A DNA stretch of 64,000 nucleotides from Wuchereria bancrofti (taxonomy: Eukaryota > Nematoda > Chromadorea > Rhabditida > Onchocercidae): NCBI GenBank assembly GCA_005281725.1, contig SSBO01000001.1, positions 6,308,399-6,372,398 of the forward strand, in the 5' to 3' direction. The position numbers were made by a program, and so were the translations under genes. Of the stretch, positions 1 to 11,780 are shown piece after piece. The notes beneath the pieces are model-generated. The model saw only the letters and a program-made list of their open reading frames with translations. It was not told where the DNA came from and searched no databases. How positions within the stretch are numbered: the first letter of the stretch is position 1; each line of letters opens with the position of its first letter.

Positions 1-818
1 TTTCAGATAGAAGACCGCGTGAAGTTGCATTGATCGTTGACGAAGTTGATGGGTGTTGCTGATCAACATAATAATGTTCATAAATTATTTGCTGCTGAGT
101 GTTTGACTGCCCATCATTAGCCAGCTAAGGTACAATACCAATAGTCATTTTATCAATTAAGTAAAAAACTGACGCAGTTCTAAATCAGTTCATGTGACCA
201 CAGTTAAACCTGAACCACTTTATATTAAACAATCACAGAGGAGTTAGTTCTAGTGGTCACAGACCTCTTATGTTTTGTGGACAAACTGCAAAATTTACCT
301 GTACCGGTGCCAACTGAACATGAGAAAGTGGGACTGCGGTAAGCTGGGCAACCGAGCTAGTAGTGTCAACTGTTCCCACCGATGCAAGAGTGCCTCTCCC
401 GCTTGCTGGTATTAGCCCCGAAGCATCATTTATTTGAACACCAGCTGGCAACACAGCCACCTAAAAAAAGAAACATGAAAACCAAAAATATTTCTTATAT
501 CAAACATCACACTCTCAAAACATACATATTCTTTGCGATCATCGACAGCCGGAGGTAGAAATGCCCCATTACTGTGAAATGGAGATCCAGTTGAGGTGTA
601 AAACGTTGGTGTTACGGTAGATTGATAAAGAACCGAAGTTGAGCAACCAGATGATTGAAATTGCACGGATGTTACAGCAGGGCCTATATTAGTTGTAGAT
701 AGGCCTGTAATTTCATCCTTTTTAAGACATTCTTTTTTAAAAAGACCAAAATTATTGAAAATGAATTAACTAAATAAAATTAAGTGGACAAACCCTCAAG
801 GATCTGTGACTGTCCCAT
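1..818 (-). CDS. Ser/Thr/Gln-rich protein, N-terminal part (3' end beyond window)
   Basis: Four exons read leftward: 818-794, 704-526, 460-299 and 124-1. Their phases fit (1, 0, 0) and give 163 residues starting MGQSQILE before the window ends. An acceptor-like CTGCAG ends 11 nt before the ATG and may be a spliced-leader site. The protein is low in charge and rich in Ser, Thr, Val and Gln. No catalytic domain is visible in this part. The segment TFYTSTGSPFHSNGAFLP resembles TFFQTTSSPF...TTFLP in the next gene on the same strand, so the two may be tandem paralogues; that is inference. If so, basic repeats should follow left of position 1. The function is not recognised. The splicing is fairly secure and the product identity is open. 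Confidence 0.6.
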
Positions 819-2471
819 GATTTCTGAACCTGCAGTTGAGAAAAATGCACGCTGGCTCATTTTATTCAGAGAAAGGTAGCATAAGCTACTGTAGTCTCAC
901 TAATCTGCAGATATTAGGACAGAATATATTGTTCAAATTTTCACTAACAGTCAATGTGCGATGGACGAATCCTGAAACGAATATTTTAAATAAAAGCTAT
1001 TTCCCAGAGATTTCTACTAAACCTAAAACACCATGACAACAATATATAAAAATTCCTGCCTAAAAAAGAAGGTAACAAAGCGCTTGTTTCAAGCAAATTG
1101 CAGTGGTTCAAGCTCCAGCGAGATCAGCAAATTTATTCAATGAATCCATGATTAAAATGAAAACACTCAGTGAACAATTGATGAGAATTTAAATGTTCTG
1201 AAAAAATTTATACATGTATAAGCTAAGTAAAATCAAACAACAAACTCTTCCCTTCCAGCTCTGGGAAGACATTACATTTCCAAAGAAATCTAGTATACGA
1301 TTATCAAAGCCTTAAGACACCTTAAAATTGAGTATTTTTCCCAAACTCTCAATGAATAAAACTCCAGGATACCATAAGGAGAGAACCAGATAGATACTAT
1401 TGTAAAAACATAAAAGTATGTCCAAATTGCTATGTAAAAAATCAAAATCGAAATAAAAATTACAAAATGTTCACACACTGATGCGGTCTTTGTCAACATG
1501 GTTAGGATCAGTGAGCTTAAATATGAAGGGATTCAAAACTTCAAAGTAAAAAAAAAAATTTGAAACTAAAGCAATAAATTTCCTGCAACTGAATCAAGAA
1601 ACAGAAGCTCTGCAAAAAAAAACTCCAGAGTGAAATGAAAACGATGGAGCTAAGTTAGACACGGAATGACAGAACCCAAATTATTACATGCATAATATAA
1701 AACATTAAAAGAGCAGAAAAGAGAACCTGAGAGTACACTCGACATGAACATTACTGCAAGGCCATGCATTCCAATACATAATTATGATATCAGCAATACA
1801 GTTAATCTATCCCATCACTGTTATAAGATTCATCTATTCTCAAAACAAACAATGGTTTGCAAGATTTCCTTTTACATAATAATAATCAGTGGCATTAAGA
1901 AAACCTGACATATGTGTGCAAAATTCATTTGTGCCATGCATGTCTTTTGCCCCTTCCAATTTTTACCCGAAATAAATCATCCTTCCTTATCTGCAAAAGC
2001 AGAGGTGATAGCATTTACCTTATCATATATATTAGCAGCAGATGACCTGACATTTACACAAGGGGTAAAAAACGTATGGAGCACAGGAACCTGGCTCAAA
2101 GTCTAATGCTTGAATAAAATGTTTTAAAAACATGGAACCTATATTCGAAGTGTAAGTTTCAATGTCTAGTAACAATGTTGAAAAAAGAAGTGAATAGAGG
2201 ACATTCAACATCACGAACGGCATATATATCGAACGATTTTCAAAACGCAGATTAGAAATCTTTTTACAAATAAACAGTTCGCTCATTCATTTCATCAAAA
2301 GCTGAAAGAATGAAAACACGCCTCTGTATCATTATTTATAAGGGATTTAAATATTAATCAAGTTCCTGGCGCCAAAGGTATTACCGGATTATAATACATA
2401 AATGTAGCACACCCCAAAGACTGACTTGTAATGTCTTTTATTATACTGTGGTTTCCAGGGTAAAAAAATAC
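819..2471. other. intergenic, no gene seen
   Basis: AT-rich stretch between the start of the left-edge gene and the stop of the next minus-strand gene. Short open frames on both strands lack splice context or family resemblance. It should hold the promoter of the left-edge gene and the 3' end of its neighbour. Confidence 0.5.
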
Positions 2472-5400
2472 TTAGGCTCTCGGAGGCACTGTAGCATATG
2501 GTGTAAGTAACTGTTGCTGTAAATGTTGTCCAACCATCATTTGCCCAGCTGGACTTACGGTATATTGAATCTGTTGCTGTGGTTGTTGTTGCGAAGATTG
2601 ATTCTGGATTTGCTGGGGATGGATTTGCTGTAACTGAAAGTGCGATTACTTTGGTAATAAATGCAAGAAAGAGTGAACATAATTGAAAGATAGCTTCTCG
2701 GTCAATTAGATATATTTCTCTCCTTATTCAATCTCAAAGACTTCTCGAAGGGAATTAGTTATGTCTTCATTTTCTACAGTTGTTAACAAATTATAAAGAA
2801 AAACAATCAATTTTTAAAATCCGGGTGCAAAAAAAGTAGGAAAACAAAGATGCAAAATTATGTAAATTTCTAAATCAAACAGATCTAACACTTTATCAAT
2901 CAAAAATTAAGCAGGGTACAATTCTTACTATTCAAATGAAAAAAAAAGTGCCTTTTTCACCAGATACCTGAACTTGTTGGGGAATTTGCGTCATTGCTTG
3001 CTGCTGCATAGGCTGATTTGTCTGCTGCGATTGCACTTGCTGCGTCTGAATTGGAGCGGTTTGAATTTGCGATGGCTGAATCTGTGCAGCTAACACAGTG
3101 GCACCCGGCAACACACCGCCACTATTCGGGATTATTGCTGTGCTGGGTAGAACCGTAGTTACGTTTGAATGAGGTTGCTGAACAACATGCGCTGTCAGGT
3201 AAGCACCGGCAGGAGCATTCGCTGAGGGAGTGCCTCGTTGGCGCATCAAAGCTTGTTGGGCCTAAAACTGTAATTTTTTGACGACCGAGAAGTTAATAAA
3301 GTACAAGAATTGCTTAAACTAAACCACATATTTCATCATATCTACAATTACCAGTGCTGTTCACTATGGTATAATCAGAAAAACTTCAAATTTTCACATA
3401 TCTACATTGCGTCCAAGGGAGTGAAAATATTCTTTTGTACTGAGAGCACGAGACAGTGTAAAAAGTAAACTTAGGTAAACCAATGCTAACAGATGCTGCT
3501 TTATTTCACTCATAAAAAATGCTAATCATCACTGATAAAGATGGAAAAGAAACCTGTTGCGTCCTCTTGATCACATCTCTTTCCAAGGTTGAAAGTGCAT
3601 CAAACTGCTCCTCTTGGTTACGTTTTCGACCACGGTTCATATTAGTTTCGCTATCCTCAGAATTTTCAAGTCGTTTCCGTTTTGGTGTATACCGTTTCTG
3701 GTTGTAAGCTTTCCTTTGCTCCGGTGTCATTCTCTGATATCTGGAATTCTTGCTTATATACCATAATTCTGAACGCAAAACGTTATATCTCATACGTGAA
3801 AAAAATCTATGTGATGTTAACATAAATAATACCTCAGCCTGGCAGCTTCTGCTCGTTTCGCATTTCGAACAACAATCTGCTGTGCTCGATCTAAAGCTTC
3901 TCCATTAATACGCCCTATCGGCATTGCAAGCAACATTTCCTCTTCCATACGTCGTCGCCGGAATGCTTCCGTTCTGAAATTAATATTAAACAAAAATTAA
4001 TAAGTAAATAGATTAAAAATAAATCGTAAATGGATAAACTAATTAATTAAATTAAATATATATATATATATATGGTGACATTTGATTTTTTAGAAACAGA
4101 TGAAATAAACAATAACTGCCATTGTTCTGGACTAATCTTATGAAACGAAGGCAAGAGGAAGAGAACGATCGGTTAAAGGGAGGGACGGAGAGAGAGAGAG
4201 AGAGAGAGGAAGACGTGGACAGTGTTTTGAAGTTTTGTTTTTTGAAGAGGCAGTTTGAAGAGGCGAAAAATATGTAAAAAGAAAAAAATATATAAAGTAT
4301 TCCAACTGCAAACAGAAGATTAATAATAAAATACTAATATGGGACAGTAAATAACCTTCTCTGATTGTAAGCCCTCTTTTCTTCCTCAGTCATCCGATGA
4401 TAACGAAGTCTGGCAGCCTCAGCCTTCTTTGCATTTTGTTCCTTGATATGCCTCTTGATCGCTTCTTCGTCCTGAAAAAGTAGATTTTTGAATATCCTTC
4501 AGAATCAGACTAAATATTCAGCGTAAAATAACATAAAAATGTAATAAAATGATCGTTTTAAAAAATCAGCCAAATCTATGTAAACTCAAATGGAAAATTA
4601 CGGGCTGTCCGTCAGGCCCCTTTAACCCTTCCGTTGCAGCAATTTGTCTCATCCGTCTACGATTATTATGCGCGCGGCGTTCTTCTGATGACATACGCTG
4701 ATAACGTGAACGTGCTGCTTCAGCCCAACGTGCCCGCATCCGCTTTTCACGCAGCTGTTCATTAATATCTGGATCCTGAAATAGTTGATAATGTTTTTAA
4801 ACTCAAACTGATTTTCCAAAAACAAATAAGAATAAGCCTCACTACCTCTTGTATATCATTTGTTTGACGCAGTAAATTTTCAAGTTCTTCAAGTTCTTTC
4901 TCACGCTGTCTTTTGCGTTTCTGTGCCATTGTTCGCTTGATATTCAACGCCCTTTTTTCCTCAGCGCTTAACCGGTGATATCGCAAGCGTGCTGCTTCAG
5001 CTTGTTTAGCTCGTTTTACTTCGTCCTTTTCCTTTTTCTCTTGTGTTGTACCTTTCCCACGTGTGTATCTGAAATCCGGAAGCATTACAACTACTAAAAA
5101 TGTACCACCAGAAATCTCACACATAATCTCTACAAAACAATTATAGATGCCTAATCCTTAAGGCAAAAGCACCACGATTCTGTTTTTCTGACATTTTATC
5201 GCATGATGCAGCACTGTATTCTCATTATACTTGCCAAGTCATGCATACCGCGAATTACATGACTTACTTTGCTACGATACTTGCAGGTGATGGATATGCA
5301 GATGGCGTCGCGACAGCTACAGCAGCTGTTGTAATGGGTGCAACCACTGATGTTGTTGGAGCCTGTTGTTCAATGAAATATGAATCCAATATAGCAGCAA

Positions 5401-6947
5401 TACGTCGCTCATCTGTTTCAGCACCTTGTGGCTGAAGAATCTGCATAGTTGTGCCATTCGGATTCTGTGCCGTTACAACTGCAAATAAACAGCAAAATGT
5501 AAATTTTTATCTAACACAACATATGATGGAACTCGTAAGAAAGTCATCACCTCGACTCCTTCAAAGTCAGAGAAGACAAAGAAGTCCGCAAATGTTCATG
5601 CCTGACTGAGACTTCAGCTCAATTTAAAGTTGTTAATTACACTAGTGTCGTCAAACTACCCGGTGTCAGAATACCAACAGTTATGCAATAGTTTTCGTAT
5701 AATGTCCATTCATCTATGAACAGTAACACACGTAAACTTGAAACCCAATATTTAATTTCTTACCAGTCAAGACTGTAGCGGCTTGCTGTTGAGGAGACGT
5801 GACATTGACGCCCGATGTAGAATTGACTGCTTGTACAAGACGAACTTGCTGTGTTTGTTGTCCATTAAGCGCAGCTGCGGTGTTTGGTTGTATATGGACG
5901 TTCTGCACCTGGAAAATATTTCCATAAAAAGTAAAGAAGAAATACATTGCAAACCTAATGCCTGTTAGCTTCTCTAGCATGTGGGAAACTTTTGGCTTGC
6001 TTATTAGATGCAATAAAGACGAGGAATTCAGAGTGGATTCACGACTAGTGAATCATAAACAGCTCACCGAATTGGGCAGAAATGTCGTTGCTGTTGTAGA
6101 GCTATGAAAAACAGGACCACTATTTGTTGTTGTGAACGGGCTACTGGTCGTTTGGAAAAAAGTTGCACCTGCTGGATGAATAGTCATACCCGTGGGAGTG
6201 GATGCTTGTAGCTGCAATTAAACATCACAATAAGCAGATAAAGAATTGTCAATTGGATACGAACGACCGATAAACTACCTATGCACCAGTAAAGTTTTGC
6301 TTGAAGAATGCTAATCACGTTTCAAGTACGAAAACGAAGAAGAACGAAAGTTATACTCAGTTTCCATACAAGAAGCATGGACGTCACACGCCACCTCAAA
6401 TGTTCTTCAATTCCATGTGTTAATACGTCAGTTTGGTGCTGACGTATTAAGTTTGGTGTGTTTGATGTGTGTCCTCGATGCCACATGTCATCATGGCGTG
6501 AGTACTTCTACACACGATTAAATTATTTGCAGATAAGTATTTAATCTGTACTGAAATAAGTACGGTGGGAATGGAAACAATGACAAACAAAACTGTCATA
6601 TAATCTCCCTCCGCATGCTCAATATTACCTGTATCGTTGGTTTCGCCTCATCTTTCAGCATACTGACACGATCGCCAATTACTAAATGTTCGACCTGAAC
6701 AAAAACCAAACATCTGAAGTCAAAATAAGAGCGATCTTATTTCAAAACAATCAACCACAAGAAAAATGAATTCAGACACGGTCATATGAGTGCCTCAGGA
6801 AATCGCTCGTAAAAAGCAACTTCAAGTCTGGAATATTTATAAAAATATCAGCTTTCGAAGGTGAACGATAAAAAAATGGACCTGCTGCGGAGCAGAGTTG
6901 GATATATTTCCAGTCTGAAAATAGGCTGGTACCAAATTCTGATTCAT
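2472..6947 (-). CDS. Gln-rich nuclear-type protein with four STPR-like basic repeats
   Basis: Twelve exons, all with GT-AG borders and matching phase: 6947-6882, 6694-6629, 6211-6068, 5908-5764, 5478-5268, 5068-4846, 4775-4602, 4471-4356, 3973-3833, 3740-3554, 3261-2968, 2633-2472. They encode 642 residues (MNQNLVPAYFQTG... to ...TVPPRA). The N-terminal half is rich in Gln, Thr and Ala. The middle has four basic repeats of the form AARxRY(H/Q)RM(T/S)xEE(K/R)RAxNxRR, e.g. RYHRMTEEEKRAYNQRR and RYQRMTPEQRKAYNQKR. The C-terminus is Gln-rich (QIQTAPIQTQQVQSQQ). The repeats recall the 23-residue STPR DNA-binding repeats of silkworm FMBP-1 and ZNF821, but here linkers of tens of residues separate them. 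A DNA-binding transcriptional regulator is the inferred role. The gene model is strong; family membership is moderate. Confidence 0.75.
4056..4073. repeat. (TA)n microsatellite
   Basis: Nine AT dinucleotides in an intron of the STPR-like gene. Confidence 0.9.
4188..4208. repeat. (GA)n microsatellite
   Basis: About ten GA dinucleotides in the same intron, within a purine-rich stretch. Confidence 0.9.
6420..6450. repeat. perfect 12-bp inverted repeat
   Basis: TTAATACGTCAG and its exact reverse complement are separated by 7 nt (TTTGGTG), in an intron of the STPR-like gene. It could form a tight hairpin. No function can be assigned. Confidence 0.8.
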
Positions 6948-7476
6948 TGCCATACAGACACAATAGAAGCGGGAAGATGATCAGATTCAAAACTTTTAGA
7001 ACGAATATTCCCACTGCTTGCGGAAATACAGTAAGCTTTATGGACGAAAAGCAATTATTATTGGAATATCGAACAATCTGCAGCGGGCAAGAGCGCGGCA
7101 GTTAATGTCAGTAATGTGAGATATGCATGCATAACGTTCCTTCCCTGTAGGTATCTACCGTTGGATACATTAAACCAGCCAGGGGCATGGTAATCTTGGT
7201 AAAAAATTACACATAATACTTATATGTATCACTGGCCAGCTACATACAGTATTTGCAGTTCAAGTTGACATAAAGGATGACGAGAACGAGTACCACAGAA
7301 TGCCATCTTTTCCAAGGCGTATGGCACCATTAGGTAAGCCATGCCTATTTCAGTAATCACTTCACCGTTCACTGCTTACAGTACACCTTGCCACCCATAC
7401 AAGGCTCCCTTTCATCATTTTAAATCCAACTTCCTTCCTACCGTATCCCAATAGGCACTGATAGATACACGGATAA

Positions 7477-7498
7477 GTGTGTGTGTGTGTGTGTGTGT
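7477..7498. repeat. (GT)n microsatellite
   Basis: About eleven GT dinucleotides. Confidence 0.9.
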
Positions 7499-7943
7499 CT
7501 ATGTTATCTAAAGATGCAAATTGAATTATAAGTTAAATTTGGACGCATTCTGCATGTTATCAGAGGCTGCATGAAGTGCAAGGAATGCAGTGGCAATGGC
7601 ACTGGTGGCGGTAGTTGTTAGGAGAGGAGAGAGAGGGAGAGCAGAGGTCAAGAAGGCAATTTGGTGTGGAGGGATGAGCTGACCTGCATGGAATTCGATC
7701 CTCACTCATATCTTGTAATAGAGGTCAGGCATGCATCCTGACCTCCATAACACGATATGAGTAAGCCGTTCGCAAGGCGGGAAGCAGTCCTCGTTGTTTT
7801 GAAAATGAGTACAACTTGGACAGCTCGTGTCTGTCTCTCTGTCTGTCCATTCATTCAAGGTGACACTAAACAAATACTTAAAAACATAGATGGAATGGAA
7901 TATAATAAGTGAGAAAAATATATAACTGAAGTGGACGGATGAG

Positions 7944-7962
7944 ATGTGTGTGTGTGTGTGTG
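7944..7962. repeat. (TG)n microsatellite
   Basis: About nine TG dinucleotides followed at once by ACACACAGACACAC, so the tract is partly self-complementary. Confidence 0.85.
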
Positions 7963-8040
7963 ACACACAGACACACCTCTACTAATTTATCGGCAAAATA
8001 ACACGCGGGTGATGCACCACTGCTCATCCCTTTCTTATTC

Positions 8041-8120
8041 TTGTGTGTACATATATATGTGTGTGTGTGCACATATACACATACACTACACACACACATA
8101 CACACACACACACACACACA
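8041..8120. repeat. alternating purine-pyrimidine TG/TA/CA tract
   Basis: A TG-rich run passes through TATATA into a long (CA)n run. The two halves are self-complementary and the bases alternate almost throughout, so cruciform or Z-form DNA is possible. Length polymorphism is likely. Confidence 0.85.
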
Positions 8121-11100
8121 GTCGCACATATAACAACAAATATATAAAGGAAGTGTAAAGAGGGAGAGGGCAGGCAGCGGCAGAGGAGACAGCGTTGAAC
8201 ACTGAGCAGCTCGCGAGAAGATATACTACCGGAGGGGTGGAGACTGCTCTTCGATAGAGTCGATGACTTGTAGACAGTGCACATCACAGGAGAATCATAC
8301 ATTTTTTACGCGAAATAGTGCTAGATAAGCGGAAGGTGCAAACTGTGAGACAGATGCAAAGTGAAATAGTCATCAAGAATGACAAGGGAACACATGGCAG
8401 ATTCTATGCAGAATGTGGAGAAAGTGTGCTTTTTGAAGGTACACGAGAGCAGAAGAGAACGATACACTAAGCTGATATGAGATATGAGAGAAGATAAAGG
8501 GATTGGGTCGATAACGAGAAAGGGTGAAGAGAAAGAGGAAATGCACACAACGATACGAAAGTAAGGGACCGTCTCAGAGAGGGAGCAGGAGAGCATGTCA
8601 ATTATGCGGAAGAAGGGAGAGAAACATGCTGATATGAAGAGAGAGTGCGGGACATACATTTAGTATATGACGAGAGATAGACAAGCGTGCGATCGTTGAA
8701 AGAGCATTCGTATATATGCTAGAAGCGATTCGTAACAGTTGCGATGTATCTTGAAAGTTTACCTGATACTGCTCTATCAAGCATTCCTTCACTTCTTATC
8801 AGAGACAGAGGATGCCGGTGACTGGTCTCTCCACCCACGCACTTAGCTGTTACCGTTCAGAAATGGAAGTGGTCGAAGAGAGGGTTGTAAATACTGTAAA
8901 GAGATGAGTGGGTGAGAATGAGATGGACAAGTGACCTGGAAGATAATGTACTGGACACAGATGAATAGTTGCATTCCCCATATCAGAGACCATTTCACTT
9001 CCTTTTAATCTTCTTATCGAGTATTACTACACCCCTTGGTTCCTTGGTTGTTAAAGTTAAAGGTCAGTGCGAATTTCAGTTCAGTGTTTCGGCGATTACT
9101 GTTACGAATCACGGTAGCGACTGCAACTTTTCCGGACAGACAAGAACAGCGGTAGTTATCTAACCGGAGCTTATCATCTAAGTCTAACATTTGCACTCTT
9201 ACAAGGAATGGCAACAGAAATCGGAAATATACTGATAACTTCATGCGTCGTCGCTCTTTAAACCTCTATAATCTATTTAAAAACCCACTCGTCTTCATAA
9301 GCTACTCACAGGTGAAAGTTTGTCATTCCTGCGAATGTAAATTAACTTCCCATTCCTTTCTCTCCCGGACCTCCACAAATAACCTCGCAATTATGAGAGA
9401 ACATAGTCATTCAAAACTTTTGATTAAAAACGACGAAAACAGAAGTTCCTTTGTGAACGATCGCAGTTACAGTCATATTTGACTTTCCTTTTAAAAAGGG
9501 TCTGCAAAATAGATAGACCTACCTTTTACTTCTCTCTTACTAGCTTTCTTTATAACATGGTACAATTATTTTATAGATTATCTCGATCTAACTGGAATCA
9601 TTTTCGATATTCCGTATTTCGGAACGGAACATCAGAAAATTGTAATATGCCACATTATTACGCTCTTTCTGACCTATTTCACGTGTTTTTTTCTCATTAT
9701 TGTTGCTATCCGAATCCTGGTGCTTATCTGCATGGCACAACTATAAACTTCACGAAAATGCTGATGAAAAGTTCAGTCTTCCAAAGTAAATGAGGTGGAT
9801 ATCTGTTCAACTAATGTGTGCCTTCTTCCAAGGAGTTTTAATCCTGCAAAACTTTTATTTGAAACAATGGGTTCGACACATTATTCAAATTAATGATGGA
9901 AACGTGCATTGTACATGCCTATACTTGGCATTTCGTTAAGTCCCACCTAGTCTCAAGCCTGTTGGTCATCTGTTACTTCTGAAATGTTATATATCCTTGG
10001 TAAGAATTATCGTCGGACTCGAGAACTTGAACTCGAAACTTTTCTTGAGAAGTCGACGATCACTTTTATTTGTTGATGTGCATTGTGGAACTTATTCGGT
10101 CAAGAAAATTGTGGATAGATTGATATTACTGTATAGCAAACTTTAAGCATCGAAGATGTTTACGATTGGTAAGAATGAATGATACATTGCACTCACATTC
10201 TGTCCTTGTAAGCAACTTGAAGATTTAGAGTTAACAAAAGTAGATTACAGTAGCCGGCAGCTTTTGCAAGTGTTTCCATGAGGAAAGGAGGAAGCTTTGT
10301 TTCTGTAAGGAATAGAAAGATGCACGGCAGAAGTAGGGATGACAATTTAATATCGAGGACAGAGAGGTAGATTTCAGAAAGGACAAAGTTCATCTCAAAG
10401 GTTACGGTAGCTAGTTTGGAAAAGAAAACAAAGACATGATTGAAAGGAAGTAAAGAATAGAAGGGGTTTAAAGAAGAGGTGGTGCTGATGACATACATAT
10501 AGGATTTGATATGTGAAGTGAAAAAAAAAAAACTAAGAACAGGCGGGGGAGGAATAACAAACAAATAGAAACTGATGAAGAGAATTTATAGGTTTTAAAG
10601 AGAGTGGAAAGCCTCTGCCGTTGACAGAACTGAGGATGGGAGAGGGTAGTTGACATTACTGCCACCACCGAAAAGGTAGATTATCATGACGGTATCCTGA
10701 GAGAGTGGCCGCCGGATGAATGGATACCTTTTCCTTCCAGCCCTGCAATTACATTTCTGCCTCTAACGTGAAATGGTGAATGAATTTCTCCCGGACTGCT
10801 TCTCTCCTTCCTTCACACATATGTGTTTACAGTAGTCGCACCGGGGAACTTCCTGGAACCTTGTGGTGCAGTGCAAAGTATTGTTATCCAAACTGGAAAT
10901 GTGGGATGTTTCGCAGTCTTGCAGAACACAACAGAAACATGATCTGATCTAAAATCGTTTCTCACCTACTGCTTATCTTATTGTCCAAAATATAATGTCC
11001 TCATCGTCGTTTCTTCAGCTACCGATGTTGACTGGCGATCAGGCATCATAACTGACTTCCTTTCTAATTTAAGTCAAATTACCGTTGTTATTTCTAAATT

Positions 11101-11780
11101 ATTAAGTCAAAATTACCGTTGTGGTTCTACAATGCTCAATCACGATATTCTCACATCATAATTGCAGATAAGATTGGAAACATATAAATTGTAATCGTAG
11201 AAGGCTCAATATTTTAGTTATCAAATTGATAATTTGATATGTAAACTATATAGATATGAAAATCCTGGACAGCAAAACTTTCATATTAGTCAGTCTTACA
11301 AATACATATTGTTCTATTACCTTGCTTATCAGAACTTAAAATATCTTTTCTTAACGCATCTTAAAAAAAAGGAGCAAATTAAAATTTTAATAAATCGTAC
11401 ATTTTTGAGAACAGTGATAATCTACTACTCACTGTTGACATTTCTAATATGATCTGTTATGCAGATCCGTTACTTCCGTATTGGGATAATATTTGCGAAC
11501 ATCACCATAGCATAGCATAAATAATAGACACTATTGCTTTCAATTAGTGAGTACTGAGAAATCTTAACGAAAGAAACCATTAATACATAACCAAAAAGTC
11601 ATAATTCAGTTATTAGGAAGTTTAAATAGCTGAAGTTAATTAAAGAGTATTTCTTTCAGTATGCAGAACAGAAATTTCTTCTATGAAAATTCATTTCATT
11701 AGAAAAAAATCAGCAAATGCAAATAGCATTTTTCAAATCTTTATTTAAGCTGCATCCTGAAGCTTCCTCGGCTAACTCAC

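Larger units (their letters stand above)
6948..11780. other. gene-poor region, about 4.8 kb
   Basis: I see no exon chain or recognisable protein here on either strand. The region holds dinucleotide repeats (7477-7498, 7944-7962, 8041-8120) and a long stretch, about 7620-8960, in which the plus strand is strongly A/G-rich. It lies upstream of the minus-strand STPR-like gene, so its left part probably includes that gene's promoter. Short open frames here are low-complexity translations of the repeats. Confidence 0.5.

Noticed and set aside
7706..8792. Several minus-strand open frames rich in Cys, Val, His, Thr and Ser
   Set aside because: They are translations of TG/CA repeats and of the purine-rich strand's complement. 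No splice context or domain.
9243..9793. Two plus-strand frames of 79 and 104 aa
   Set aside because: No homology, no splice sites fitting a gene, and composition like the surrounding noncoding DNA.
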